This document shows, in pieces, positions 23,301-35,067 of a DNA stretch of 64,000 bases. The notes under the pieces are model-generated. The model ran no database searches. It saw only the letters and a list, made by a program, of their open reading frames with translations, and was not told the origin of the DNA. The position numbers and the translations under genes are program-made. The stretch's first letter is position 1, and every line of letters starts with the position of its first letter. The stretch spans positions 11,989,501-12,053,500 of the forward strand of contig JAILWY010000003.1 of NCBI GenBank assembly GCA_022113835.1. The letters run 5' to 3'. This DNA is from Atopsyche davidsoni (taxonomy: Eukaryota > Arthropoda > Insecta > Trichoptera > Hydrobiosidae).

Positions 23301-23908
23301 ATTTGGAGTGCCTGATGCGAGTCAGCGCACTTACAGGTCATCACGCTGCGGGCACCTGCAGCATGGCCGGAGACATACCTGTTGTGGATGAAACTCTGAG
23401 GTAGACTAACCATTCTCAAGTGGCTTTATAGTAACTAAAGTAGCCATCCGATTTGTATTTGAAATTTAATGGTACACACATACTCTTGGGACAACTTGAC
23501 ACCATCCATATGTAATTATCTTAGTTTTTCAAGAGTTGAAAATATTTTACATATTGGCAATGCAAAAAATAGTAAATATTTTAGCTGGATTTCAAGGCTA
23601 TGGTGGATGAAAGGATTTAACCAGGTCTCTATGTGGTTTTGAACCCCGCCTGTATCATAAAAAATAGTGACTTTTTTCTTAAAAACATACTAATAATATA
23701 TTTTCCCAATATTCTTATGCAAAGCTCTATTATAATGATATTTGATCGCAGGGTTCGGGGAGTTGATGGTCTGAGCATAATGGACGCGAGTGTAATGCCA
23801 ACACCGGTGTCTTCCACTCCTAACTCCATCATCATAGCCATGGCGGAACGAGCAGCTCACATCATCAAGCAGCGGCACAATATAATCCCAAATATAAATA
23901 GCAAATAA
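20308..23908 (+). CDS. GMC-family FAD oxidoreductase (glucose dehydrogenase-like)
   Basis: Nine exons (20308-20428, 20684-20886, 21118-21372, 21528-21758, 21886-22210, 22609-22733, 22842-23025, 23178-23400, 23752-23908) join to 607 residues. An N-terminal hydrophobic helix (MKKYLIICVIVALTALIW) is a signal peptide or anchor. It is followed by the FAD-binding Rossmann motif DFIIVGGGTAGTVLA, LLLEAGEH, and the GMC signature region GKGLGGSGYINYML. The second signature area reads SAGSINTPQLLMLSGIG. The C-terminal active site keeps HHAAGTCSMAG and TPNSIIIAMAERAA. Insect members oxidise sugars, alcohols or ecdysone and act in cuticle, sperm storage and immunity; the substrate cannot be told from sequence. 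Catalytic His and Asn positions are present, so it is probably active. Confidence 0.9.
21013..21074. repeat. Dispersed repeat family A, copy 1
   Basis: A segment around AAATGGTCACCAATCTCATC and TGAGGATAGGCACTCGAAGA in a GMC gene intron resembles copies at 43183-43250, 45306-45386 and 51335-51415. Its class is unknown; it may be a SINE or LINE tail. Confidence 0.55.
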
Positions 23909-24142
23909 CAAACAAATCAAATGTAATTGTAGGTGCTTCTCACAAATCTGAGGGTATAAAGCACAAAGTACCTAAATTTTATATCATAAGATCTCTTTTG
24001 CAAATTAATATTGCTGATTGTTCTTATATTTTTTTTTGTTACTTTGTATATTATAATATAAAACAGGGATGGAGCAATATTATTACTGTGTTCATTGTGT
24101 TCTATTGAAAATGCCTGCATATACACGATTTGTCACAAATGT

Positions 24143-24148
24143 AATAAA
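24143..24148 (+). terminator. Polyadenylation signal of the GMC gene
   Basis: AATAAA about 235 bp after the stop codon, in AT-rich DNA. Confidence 0.5.
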
Positions 24149-24899
24149 ATAAAAAATTCAATATACATCAATTGATATCCTTGTTTTAATAAAAAAAATG
24201 TACTGTTAACAATCCATGCTTGTAAAAGTAGTAAACAATTTTTTTTTTATAAAAGCATATTAACAATAAATAATATTGAATAACCACACAAACTCACCCT
24301 TAATTAAAATAAATAAATAGATCGTTTCTTCTAAGATAGATAAGATCCTAAGAATAATACTATTCTTCTGTTTCAATGCTTTTAAAGATTTTACAGACAC
24401 ACAACACTTGAGACAATACTTATATTATCTATGTATTTTATTATAATACTATAGGATAAATTAAGAAGTGTGTCAATAGATATCTTAGATACAAGACCTT
24501 ACTTAACATTAAAAACAATATATTTTAGGAAAACACATCTAAAAAGTCATCGGGGTACAGATGGATAAATTTCAATAAAATGCTAACTAGTTATGACTGT
24601 CAGAAGGCTTGATCTCAAAAGTAGGAGTCGAGGAAGCACAATTCTTCGTGGAGATGTAAACTAAAAAGAAATAAGTTATACTTCCTGTGATACTCGGATT
24701 GGACCAATTCCCTTGAAAAAGACGGTGAGACAGGAAAATTAGTTATCACGCATGAAACTAATGTATTAAGTGTGTAACTAAAGTATATCGTTAAATCAGT
24801 TAGCTTATATAAATATTTAATACATATTATTCAATATCATATATTATCTTTTAAAATGGATTCACATTGTACTTACATATTATGTAAATATAATGTGAC
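24149..24899. other. Intergenic region between GMC gene and IARS1
   Basis: AT-rich region between two convergent genes. No gene or repeat was recognised. Confidence 0.5.
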
Positions 24900-24909
24900 T
24901 TTATTTATT
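24900..24909 (-). terminator. Polyadenylation signal of IARS1
   Basis: Overlapping AATAAA motifs on the minus strand about 75 bp after the stop codon. Confidence 0.5.
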
Positions 24910-24982
24910 AATTCTGAATTAAAAGTGATAAATTAAGTAGTGGGTAGTGTAGAAATTCATTTTAAATTGAACCTAGAAAAAA

Positions 24983-27900
24983 CTAGCCCCTTAAAAATTG
25001 TTTTGTAGCCGTTTCGATGTCGAGAACGTAGTCTCCACGAGGATTTTCTAAAATGAGTGTCAGAGTCTTGCCATTGTGATCTACATTGGCAAACTTACAG
25101 CAAGGTATTGCCGAAGGTGTATCATTAGAAGGAGGATTATTGAGGGCTACATATATAGTTTTACCATGAATTTTTTTAATCGCTTGATCATTTAAAACTT
25201 TTCCATCGACCCATAGACTAAAGTGAACTCCATATAATCCAAAGATCACAGCAATCTCCTTGTAGAGGACATCTACGGTAACATCTTTACCATTGAAATC
25301 TTTTAGAAGAATCATACCATCACTGGCTTTGACTCCGTACCTAGGTGTAATACCAGAAAGTCTCAAATTGGCCCACGGGAGATTAGGTAAAACGACTTCA
25401 TCTTTACTGGTGATCACCAGGTTTAATTTTACTCCTTTCAACTCCTGGACTTCTTCAATAATTATGGATCTGTTGAGCTTCCCGCTCAACTGAAGAAGCG
25501 GTGCTTTTATAATGTTTTCAATGAAGGTATTGTGAGAGATGGCAATGCGTTGAATTTCACTCTTAGGATCGCTTACTGAGAAGTAGACAAAGACTTCGTC
25601 GGTAGGAACAAGGTGGGCTTTTTTCCTGAGTTTCTGTACTCTGTTTATGATCTCTCGGGCAATACCTTCATCCATCATTTCCTGATCTGGCGAAACGTCT
25701 AGCAGAATAAGTACATCATTGTCGCTATGGGCTTCATATCTCTCACTAGCTTCCGTTGATTGGAAGATCATTCTGATTTCTGATGCATCAATTTTGTGGC
25801 CTAAAATTTCAATAAATCCATTGGAGATGATCGACTGACACTGGGTATCGGTCAACCCTTTGATGGCTTGGGTGATTGCCTTGAAATCGCCTTTAAGACG
25901 AGCTCCTAAAGTCTTGTGATCGGGTTCTGCCCTCAGAGATACTCCATATTTAACTTTATCAGTGCTGACAGTTATTTTACGGACATTCATTTCTTCAAGG
26001 ATATATTTTTCAAGAGAGACGATATCTGTCAAATAATCTGGATCTTGGTGAATGATGACAAGCTCTGGAAGGGGATACTTAATGGGGATTGTTTTTCTAT
26101 CTCTCAAAACTCTTCCTAACTCAATAGTGTTCTGCATTCTCTGGACAGCCCTCTCTATGTCAAGATCTACCAGCTCAGGGCAGAGGGTGGGGAACATGGT
26201 ATAGTGGATGCTATCGCTACCGCCACCGGCCGTTATTTTAATTAGTGTCTGGTACATAAGCTCAGTGAGGAACGGTGTGAAAGGGGCCATTAGACTGATC
26301 ATGTTCATTAGGACGCAGCAGAGAGTATCCAAAGCAATGTGGCAATCCTGGTTGGAGATCTCTCCCTTGAGCCTCTTGCGGTTCATCCTGACATACCAGT
26401 TGGTGAGGTTTGAGATGAATTTTGTGAGACGAGGGATGACAGTATACAGCCGATAGGCTGCCATTTCTTTTTTGACAAAGCTGAGTAGTGATTGAGTGAA
26501 AGAAAGAATCCACTTGTCCATAATATTTTCAGATTTGTTAGTCGTGGAGACAAGTTTGGGATCATAAAAGTATTCCACTTTGTCTTCTTGGACTATTCTT
26601 TCAATATTTTGCATTAAAAATCTAAATGCATTGTACCAGGGTAAGAAGACATCCTTAATAACATCTCTGACACCTTCCTCCTTGAATCGGAGATTCTCAG
26701 CTCGAACAACAGGAGAATTGATTAGGTACAAGCGTAGAGCATCCGCTCCATACTTATGGACAACCTCCAGAGGATCCGGATAATTTTTTTTACTCTTAGA
26801 CATCTTCTGACCATCAGATGCAAGAACGAGCCCATTAGCGATTAGGTTCTTGAAAGGGGCTTTGTTGAAAAGAGCTGTTGACACAACCAACAATGTGTAA
26901 AACCAACCTCTGGTCTGATCAATTCCCTCTGCAATAAAATCAGCAGGAAAGCAATCTTCAAAATCTTTTATATTTTTAAAAGGATAATGTTGTTGAGCGT
27001 AAGGCATAGATCCAGATTCAAACCAGCAATCAAAAACTTCATTCACTCTCCGCAGAGGTGGTTTTCCAGGTCGGCAGGATGGAATTTCAAGGTGGTCGAT
27101 GCTCTCTCTGTGTATATCGGTAATCTTTTTACCAGTTAATTTTTCAAGCTCTTCTATGCTGCCAATGCATACTACTTCTTCCCCGTCAGGAGATATCCAT
27201 AGAGGAATGGGAGTTCCCCAATATCTGTTTCTACTGATGGCCCAATCTCTCGCGTCTCTCAACCAATTTCCAAACCTCTTTTCCTTGACAAACTCAGGCA
27301 CCCAATAAGTAGAAGCGCTGCTCTCTAGAAGATTTTTGGACATGTGTTCAACTCGCACGAACCACGAGGGAACGGCCTTATAGATGAGAGGCGTCTCTGA
27401 CCTCCAGCAAAATGGATAACTATGCTTAACCTGACCACTCTGGATGAGTCTTCCTTTAGCTTTTAACAAAGTGATAATGTTTTTATCAGCATCTTTAACG
27501 TATTGCCCAGCAAAGTCTTTAACAGGGAGAACAAATTTTCCACTAGCATCAACAGGGCAGATGGGATCTTGGTCACGGGAGATAATTCCTGCCGCTAAAC
27601 AGACCCTGTAATCATCCTCTCCGAAATATGGCGCTTGATGTACAACTCCAGTACCAGAATCATCAGTAACATATCCATCAAGTAATACTTGAAAAGCTCC
27701 TGAAGCCTTTTCGTTTGTGAAATAATCGAACAAAGGTTCATACTTTAATCCTTTGAGTTTGGTTCCTAAGAATGTTTCGAGAACCTTAAAGTTTTCTACA
27801 GATTTAAATATAACAACAGCTCTGCTTTCTTGCAAGATGTATATATTTCCAGTGGCCAGTTCTTGTATCTTCACGTAGTTAAGTTTGGGATTGACGCATA

Positions 27901-28982
27901 GTGCCAGATTGCTGGGAAGAGTCCAAGGAGTGGTGGTCCAGGCTAGGAGGGAGGAGCCATCTTGCAGGGGAAAGGACACCACCACAGCGGGATCCACTAC
28001 TTCTTTGTAGTTTTGGCCAGACTCAAAGTTCGACAGAGGGGTATTGCAGGCTGTGGAGTAGGGCATTACCTTCACTCCCTGATATACCAACCCCTTGTTA
28101 TATATTTGGCTGAAAACCCACCACACAGATTCCATGAACCACGGATATAGAGTCTTGTAATCATTTTTAAAATCTGAAACAAAAAAAGAATAATTTTTTA
28201 ACACAAAACACTCAAACTACATTAGATTATGAACTTATGATCCAGTTTTTATAAAAAAAAGGAATGTAAATATTATCAAGTATCAGATGGATCACTTATC
28301 AGGAGTATATTTTAGAAGCCAATCATATTATAAATTTGCAACACGTACCTATCCACCTGCCCATTCTTGAGATGATAGTTTCCCAATTGTCAGAGTAGCG
28401 CATAACGATTTTTCTGCATTCAGCATTGTACTTGTCAATGCCCATCTTAGCCACGTCATCTGGTCCTTTAATGCCTAGCAGCTTGTCAATCTCAAATTCA
28501 ACAGGCAAACCGTGACAATCCCACCCGAAGCGCCTCTCCACGTGGAATCCCTGATTGATAAGAACTGTTAAGACATTTTCAATGTGCAGATATTTATCAG
28601 ACGATCTACGTAAGTATGCGATGATGCAAAAACATTGCAATATTGCACTATATTTATTAGTATGAAAGCATTTACCTGCTGATGAGCATATCTGGTAACG
28701 ACATCTTTGATTGTCCCTGCTAGAATATGCCCGTAATGTGGAAGTCCTGTGGCGAACGGTGGACCGTCGTAGAAGGTGTATCTGTAATATTAAAATTTCA
28801 GGTTATTTTACCTCAATGAGTGGATTTGAAAAATGAATGATGTGTCATATTTACCTCGGTTTTCCTTTCGACTGCTTAAGGCATGTTTGAAATGCATCAA
28901 TCTTTTTCCAATATTCAAGAATACGTTCTTCCTCTTTAGAAAAATCTATATTTTCCGGAATTCTGTCAACTTGAACCGGCAT
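24983..28982 (-). CDS. IARS1: Isoleucyl-tRNA synthetase, cytoplasmic
   Basis: Four minus-strand exons, 28982-28855, 28781-28676, 28550-28349 and 28173-24983, give 1208 residues, near the roughly 1260 of human IARS1. The class I HIGH motif appears as HYGH in [12 protein letters not shown] (exon 2). [16 protein letters not shown] follows. The editing domain has the Thr-rich [14 protein letters not shown]. The KMSKS loop is [16 protein letters not shown]. The anticodon-binding region ([18 protein letters not shown]) and the eukaryote-specific C-terminal extension are complete. It charges tRNA-Ile in the cytosol and is a core part of the multisynthetase complex. Start at [20 protein letters not shown] is the conserved N-terminus. 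More than 85% of the coding sequence is in one exon. Confidence 0.97.
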
Positions 28983-29318
28983 GACGAAACTTTACACTTA
29001 TCTGACTTTTCCCTCATGTGAAAAATTTGACATTGGTTGCGGCATAGACAACGATGTTATTCAACGAAAAATGATTCTACATGTTTATATTTTATCCACC
29101 TTAAAATAGTAATAAATAAAATAATAAAAATATTTTAAAAGTAGAGTGACGTATTTTTTTAATATTAGTAATATATTTTTTTTAACATGCAAGATTAATT
29201 TATTATTTGCTATGGTCACACTTAAAAAATGGCGCCCACATAAATTGTGAGGTTTTGAGCGTTGTGTCACCGGGATGTAATCAACCCGTATATTGTTTAT
29301 ATTAAATCAAATATCACT
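28983..29318. promoter_or_regulatory. Shared promoter region of IARS1 (-) and TAF6 (+)
   Basis: Two housekeeping genes start 336 bp apart in opposite directions, implying a bidirectional promoter. No specific motif was assigned. Confidence 0.55.
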
Positions 29319-32300
29319 ATGGGCGACTCTGATCTCGTGTACGGCACGTCCCTTTCATTAGAATCCATGAAAGTAATTGCCGAAAGTATTGGTGTAAGCT
29401 CACTTTCGGATGAAGCCGCGAAAGATTTGGCAGATGACGTTTCTTATAGGTTAAAAACTGTACTTCAAGATTCAATAAAGTTTATGCATCATTCTAAACG
29501 CCAAAAACTCGGTACTGATGACATAGATCATTCACTTAAAATTAAAAATGTGGAGGTAAAGTATATGAAAGTATTTTTTATGTTGTACTTACTAAATCCC
29601 AATAAATTGTGTATACTTAAATCTTTGTTCCTGGGCACCTCCAATAACCGCCACCAGTGTTTTCTATTGAATACAACTATTATTAATATAGTAATTGGCT
29701 AATAGACTTATTTAGATTGGTGCAGCTTTAAATCAAGTGTCAAAATAAGTTAAATTTACTATTTGTACTTTTTAGAATGAATTAGAGCATGTTGGGTTCT
29801 TTTAGTTTGCCTTGTCAGTACCTAAAATAAAATGCTACTGTTTTGCAGTTAAATGACTTTTGTTTTTAAAGTGCACATAAATTTCCAGCCGCAGTATGGT
29901 TTCTACAATGTAGACTCTATTCCATTTCGCTTCGCATCAGGCGGAGGTCGCGAGCTTCATTTTGTAGAGGAGAAAGAGCTGGACCTCGGGGAGATCTTGG
30001 CAGGGGCAGCCCCCAAGCTGCCATTAGAAGCGTCTCTGCGCTCGCATTGGCTGTGCGTGGATGGCGTGCAGCCGACCGTTCCTGAGAACCCGCCTCCTCT
30101 CAGCAAAGAAGTGCAGAAGCTGGAGTCTGTAGATCCAATCACTAAGATGACCAAAGCTAATGATAAGGATGCTGCAAGTCAGTTTATTTTGCTTACATTT
30201 TTTTTTGGATGTTATACTATTGATTATGAAAATCGTTAAAACAATGCAAAAATGATAAAGATAATATCAAATTGCTCTAGTCTTATTCAGATTTTTATAG
30301 TCTATTCAGATTTTAATGTACAAAAAATTACGACCTTTCAGATAACAGTATTTTGGTCATTGTTTCACAATCTAAACGTTCCTACAGTATTTGCATTATT
30401 ATAAATGATTGAGACGGTATATATTTTAGGTAAGCCTGGCAGTGGCAAGATGCACAAACTGAGAAATGTAGAGACGGTGCACGTGAAGCAACTGGCTACC
30501 CATGAGCTGAGTGTAGAACAACAACTTTACTATAAAGAAATCACTGAGGCCTGTGTTGGCTCTGATGAAGCCCGACGAGCTGTGAGTAATATACTAGCTT
30601 TTGTATTATTATCTAGAAGAAATTGGGATTTTATAACAGTTAAGTTTATTGTCTCCTTGTTTGTTTGTTTGTTTAGGAAGCATTGCAATCGTTGGCATGT
30701 GACCCGGGGCTGCACGAGATGCTGCCACGCATGTGTACTTTCATCTCCGAGGGAGTCAAGGTTAACGTCGTGCAGAACAACCTCGCTCTTCTCATCTACC
30801 TCATGCGCATGGTCAAGGCTCTGCTTGACAATCAGTCACTCTACCTCGAGAAATATGTAAGAAGAACTTATTGTCATTAGACATTACAATGTCATTATCC
30901 CCATTCCCTGAGGTCTTGTGTTTAAAATACATAATATTTTTATTCATACATAGATAATACTTTTTACACGGATGATTACTTTACTCCCAGCTGCACGAGC
31001 TAATCCCTTCAGTGTCAACATGCATTGTATCCCGTCAGCTGTGCATGCGACCCGAAATGGACAACCACTGGGCGTTGCGGGATTTTGCATCTCGTCTTAT
31101 GGCTCAGATCTGCAAAAACTTCAATACCTCCACCAACAATGTTCAGACAAGAGTTACCAGGTATAATACAATAAGTTATTTCTTAATTTATTCTTTTATG
31201 TCTTAGTCGATTAGATTGTGCAAATCAGAGACCGATAAAAATCTATTAATAATTAAGTTGAGAATATATATTTTTTATTTTACATAATCCAAAATTATTA
31301 GACTATGTAGTTTTCAAATATCTTGCCATAAAAATGATAATTTATTAAGTATTTACAATCCCTTGATCTCTGAGATAGATGGATATGTAATTTTAAAATA
31401 AAGAAATATTAATTAATGTTTTTTAAAGTTAAATGATTAATTTTGAGAAAATATATTTGTAAACCTAAACAAGTCTCGCATCTTAACTATTCAGTGTCCA
31501 AAAATATTTCATTCTTTGCACAGAAAGACAGCAAAAGCAGGCATTTATTTACTGTAAAAGTAATTCTGATAGTAATATCAGTGTTTGTATCATTCAGATT
31601 ATTCAGCAAAGCATTGAATCCTCCAACGGGCACTCCTGAATCTGGAGGACTATCAGCAGCAGAACGTCTCACGCAGCAAAACGAGCGGACTCCTCTAGCC
31701 TCTCTTTATGGCGCCATACATGGCCTGTCAGAGCTGGGCCCAGAGGTCATCAAAGTGTTCATTCTGCCCCGCGTCAACTGGATCGGGGAAAGGGTAGAGG
31801 CCAACATAGACGCTCCGACTAACGCAGACAAGCTGGCGGCGGGACACATCAAACACCTACTGGTTAAAATCCTTGCGCCAGTACTAAAGACATTACGCAC
31901 TACACCGGATATTATAGATGACTATCGGTAAGCATACCATTGGTAATTTAGTAACCGTCCTCATTTAGATTCTTTTAATGGTATAAAATATTTAATATTG
32001 ATTACATTGTGCAATGGAGAACTTCTGTGCTTTGAGCGAGATGATCCAGCAGGTAGGAGTGTTAGAGGGCTATTGGAAAGCTGCATTCGACCACACACTT
32101 GTGGATCTAGTATGTCGCCACATGGACCTTGACCCCAGCATCCAGACCTGATACCGGACCTGCGCTTTCAAGGCGCCATATGCCCTGGTGGAATCCATCC
32201 AGCAAATGCTTCAGGTGCCTCGGCTTCGGCCACGCGGCACATCCGTGCAGAGGCCAGGACTGGAGTAAACAGTGCTTCACCTGCGGCCAGCCTGGACACA

Positions 32301-35067
32301 AAGCCAAGGAATGCTGAAATAGGCCAAAATGCCCGACGTGCGCCGCTCAAGGGAGGAGGAGTAAAACTAAAATAGGTAGTAGTGTTGGGTGGAGACCACT
32401 GGAGTAGAAGACCAGAACCCATCACGGGTTGTAGTGCTGGAAATGTACTCATTTTGTAAAAACCCTTTTGTTGCTACAGCAAGTCTTCTGGTTTTAAAAG
32501 TATTTTTTGATGTCAGGTCATCCTTTAAACCGACGCCAATTCAATTAGGTCTCAAAGCTATTTATTTTTGGAAATTTACTTTTAGTCAGAACAGAAATGT
32601 AATATATGCATCTAAAGTGGTGTATTTTGAATATTGTATCATTATAGTCGTGAGTATGGATATTTGGGAGCGGCCTTGCACAGTGTGGTGGCCAAGGCGC
32701 GTGGCGCCGCAGGTGGCACTCCCGCACCGCCTCCCGCGGCCCTAAGTGTGTCTGTGGTGCCCTGCACTCCCACCATTACCACCCCTGCGCCTCGGATCAC
32801 GCCAGGTACCACAACTCACCTGTATGTTTAACTAAATCATTTATCTCTGCAACGTAGAATCTCTTGTCATAAACTGTCTTCATGCAGTACCTGAAAAGAC
32901 TACACTATAATTTAGATACTACCCATAGATACTATATATATTTTTTTAAGTAGTTACATTGCTTATCAAGGCACCATTTCTGAAGAGAATCTTAAATACC
33001 ATACTTATGATCATTTATCAGATTTTTGGATGTGCTAGAAATAACATGAGTGTGGAAATGACAGGATGTCCCGATTTTTAATTTTCTCAGATTTCTTTAA
33101 TTCATTTTGGAAATTTCCAGTTGTGGCTCACCAGAATCGTACCCTGGTAGTGGCTCCGCCCAGTCGTGCCTTACCAACACCGCAGACACCGGCGCAGAAG
33201 TATGTGATTGTGACTCAGAAGCCCAGCCCGAGTCCCGCGCCCAACATCCAGCAATCGGTGCAGATGCCCATCATTCAATCTACCCCCCCTTCGACCCCTA
33301 CTATAATGCGGACACAAATACAGCAACAGGTACCGGCTTTGTCATATTTCACCATAAAATTGTATTAGTAAAGAGAGATGATCACTTCCATACTAAAAAT
33401 ATTAAAATTTGAATAACTTGGGGAGATCTTCTAAAAGTTCAACATTTTAAAATTTATTATTTGAAAATTCTGTAAAATATTTCAATATCAAATCAACAAA
33501 CGCATTTAAGTATAATATATTTCCCTTTTCAGCAGCAATACATATATAAAATATGAAACGGTTGAGTTAATATAAAGAAAAAATTGTAAATAAATTATAC
33601 TGGTCTATTGGGTTTGTTTTTTATCTAATAACCAGAATACAGTTACTCTAGTTAGGTTTGGTTTGTTTGCTAACGGCAAGACTAACTCAAATTTGAAATA
33701 TTAACAAAACAGTATTGTAATGCTCGTGTTCACCAACGGTTGGAGGTGATTGTGGAGTTTTAGTTGAAGATCAACCAAGAGTTATTGGGACAGAAGTCAC
33801 GTTTACTGTAATACCCTTTCCCAGACTAACAGTTGTGTCCGCAGGCGGCGCCCAAGCTGGTGATGGTCAGTCGCTCGCCCCTCCAGGTATTGCACCCTCC
33901 ACAACCCTTGTTACTACTCTATTTATACCACGGCTCATACTGTTTATTGGTATAAAATTAGAATTGATGAATTATATCGTTTTCGTTTGGTTTTTGCAAA
34001 GCGAATAGACAGTGTATATAATGTCAAATTATTTATTGATCAAATCTGAAGTATAATTAGTTCTGCCAGATCCAAAAATGAAAATTCATCAACTCTAAAA
34101 TCTGCCTTCGCCAAATATTATTGTTGTACTCCAGTCCAAATTCAATTGAGTCTTCATGCATCATAAATATGACTCGTGACCAGCCTTTCAACGAGACCGT
34201 CATTCGCAATAGTCATAAATCATTTATATCTTAGTGTTGTAATCAAAACCTTCTCTATACTTGCTATCTACATTTAATTCCATAGTTGTGAAATAATATA
34301 GTTCAATGCTTTGAACATTTTAATTCTTTTAAATTTAAAAAGTACATCTGGCCATTAACAGCGTTTACTTTTCAGGGGCTACAAATAGTAAGTCAATAAT
34401 ATGTGTGATGTGTCTTCTGGAATATATTTATTATATTATTATTCATAATAACAATAGTAGTATTTATCGCGGGATATATTTTATGAAACAAAGCCTGTTG
34501 TGTTCGTTTTCTTTAGTATTATAAATTGACATAACAAAAATGGGAGCATGACATAAAAGACTTTCAAATAAATAGTGGACGGATTTCCTGCACCCGTGTT
34601 GGTGGTTGCTACAAACAGATTCGGTGCTTGCATCTCGGGCTGGAGTATAACTGATACATTGGCTTCATGAACTTTACCAATTGATTTTAACAGTTGCTTT
34701 TGTACTCGACTGCTAATTTGCAAATTTCCATTTTTATGATTTGGTGTTGTGATTGTTGGTTTTTTTTATTATTATGTTTAGTGCCAATTCTTTATTAGGA
34801 AAGCTTTATAGAAGGGACAGTTGTATTATATATTTGATTTCTAGCTTTATATTTTGATGCTTTTTTTCGTCTTGTTTATTGTTTTCAGCTTAGGAGTCGT
34901 GATGCTATTTCATATTTATTCTTACTTAATGATTTTATTATCCGGTGGTTTGAATGCTCGGTTGTTATTTTTAGGGTCCAGTGGCCTTGATCCCAAAGCC
35001 CATCTATATTGGCCAAGGCAGTGCCCCTCCGCCCCCAGAGCTCGATGACCTATCTCATCTTGCTTGA
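29319..35067 (+). CDS. Taf6: TFIID/TAF6 subunit
   Basis: Eleven coding exons (29319-29555, 29889-30177, 30430-30581, 30677-30856, 30991-31160, 31598-31927, 32648-32805, 33121-33329, 33845-33886, 34376-34387, 34975-35067) join to 623 residues. Residues 1-79 are the histone fold ([33 protein letters not shown]), which pairs with TAF9. A linker follows, then the conserved TAF6C HEAT-repeat region from about residue 180 to 450 ([54 protein letters not shown]). The C-terminal part is Pro/Thr/Gln rich and low complexity, ending [12 protein letters not shown]6 is a core scaffold of TFIID bridging to promoter DNA. Exon 10 is only 12 nt and encodes GLQI. The intron before exon 7 holds a retrotransposon fragment. 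Confidence 0.95.
32019..32360 (+). mobile_element. Non-LTR retrotransposon ORF1 fragment with CCHC zinc knuckles
   Basis: Within a TAF6 intron, the frame around 32190-32317 encodes two adjacent CCHC knuckles, [14 protein letters not shown] and [14 protein letters not shown], and a partial third (CPTCAAQG) after a stop codon. The spacing of consecutive knuckles is typical of ORF1/gag proteins of R1/Jockey-type non-LTR retrotransposons; gag of an LTR element is the alternative. The segment is much more GC rich than the surrounding intron. No reverse transcriptase was seen, so it is a truncated, dead copy on the same strand as TAF6. Confidence 0.75.
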
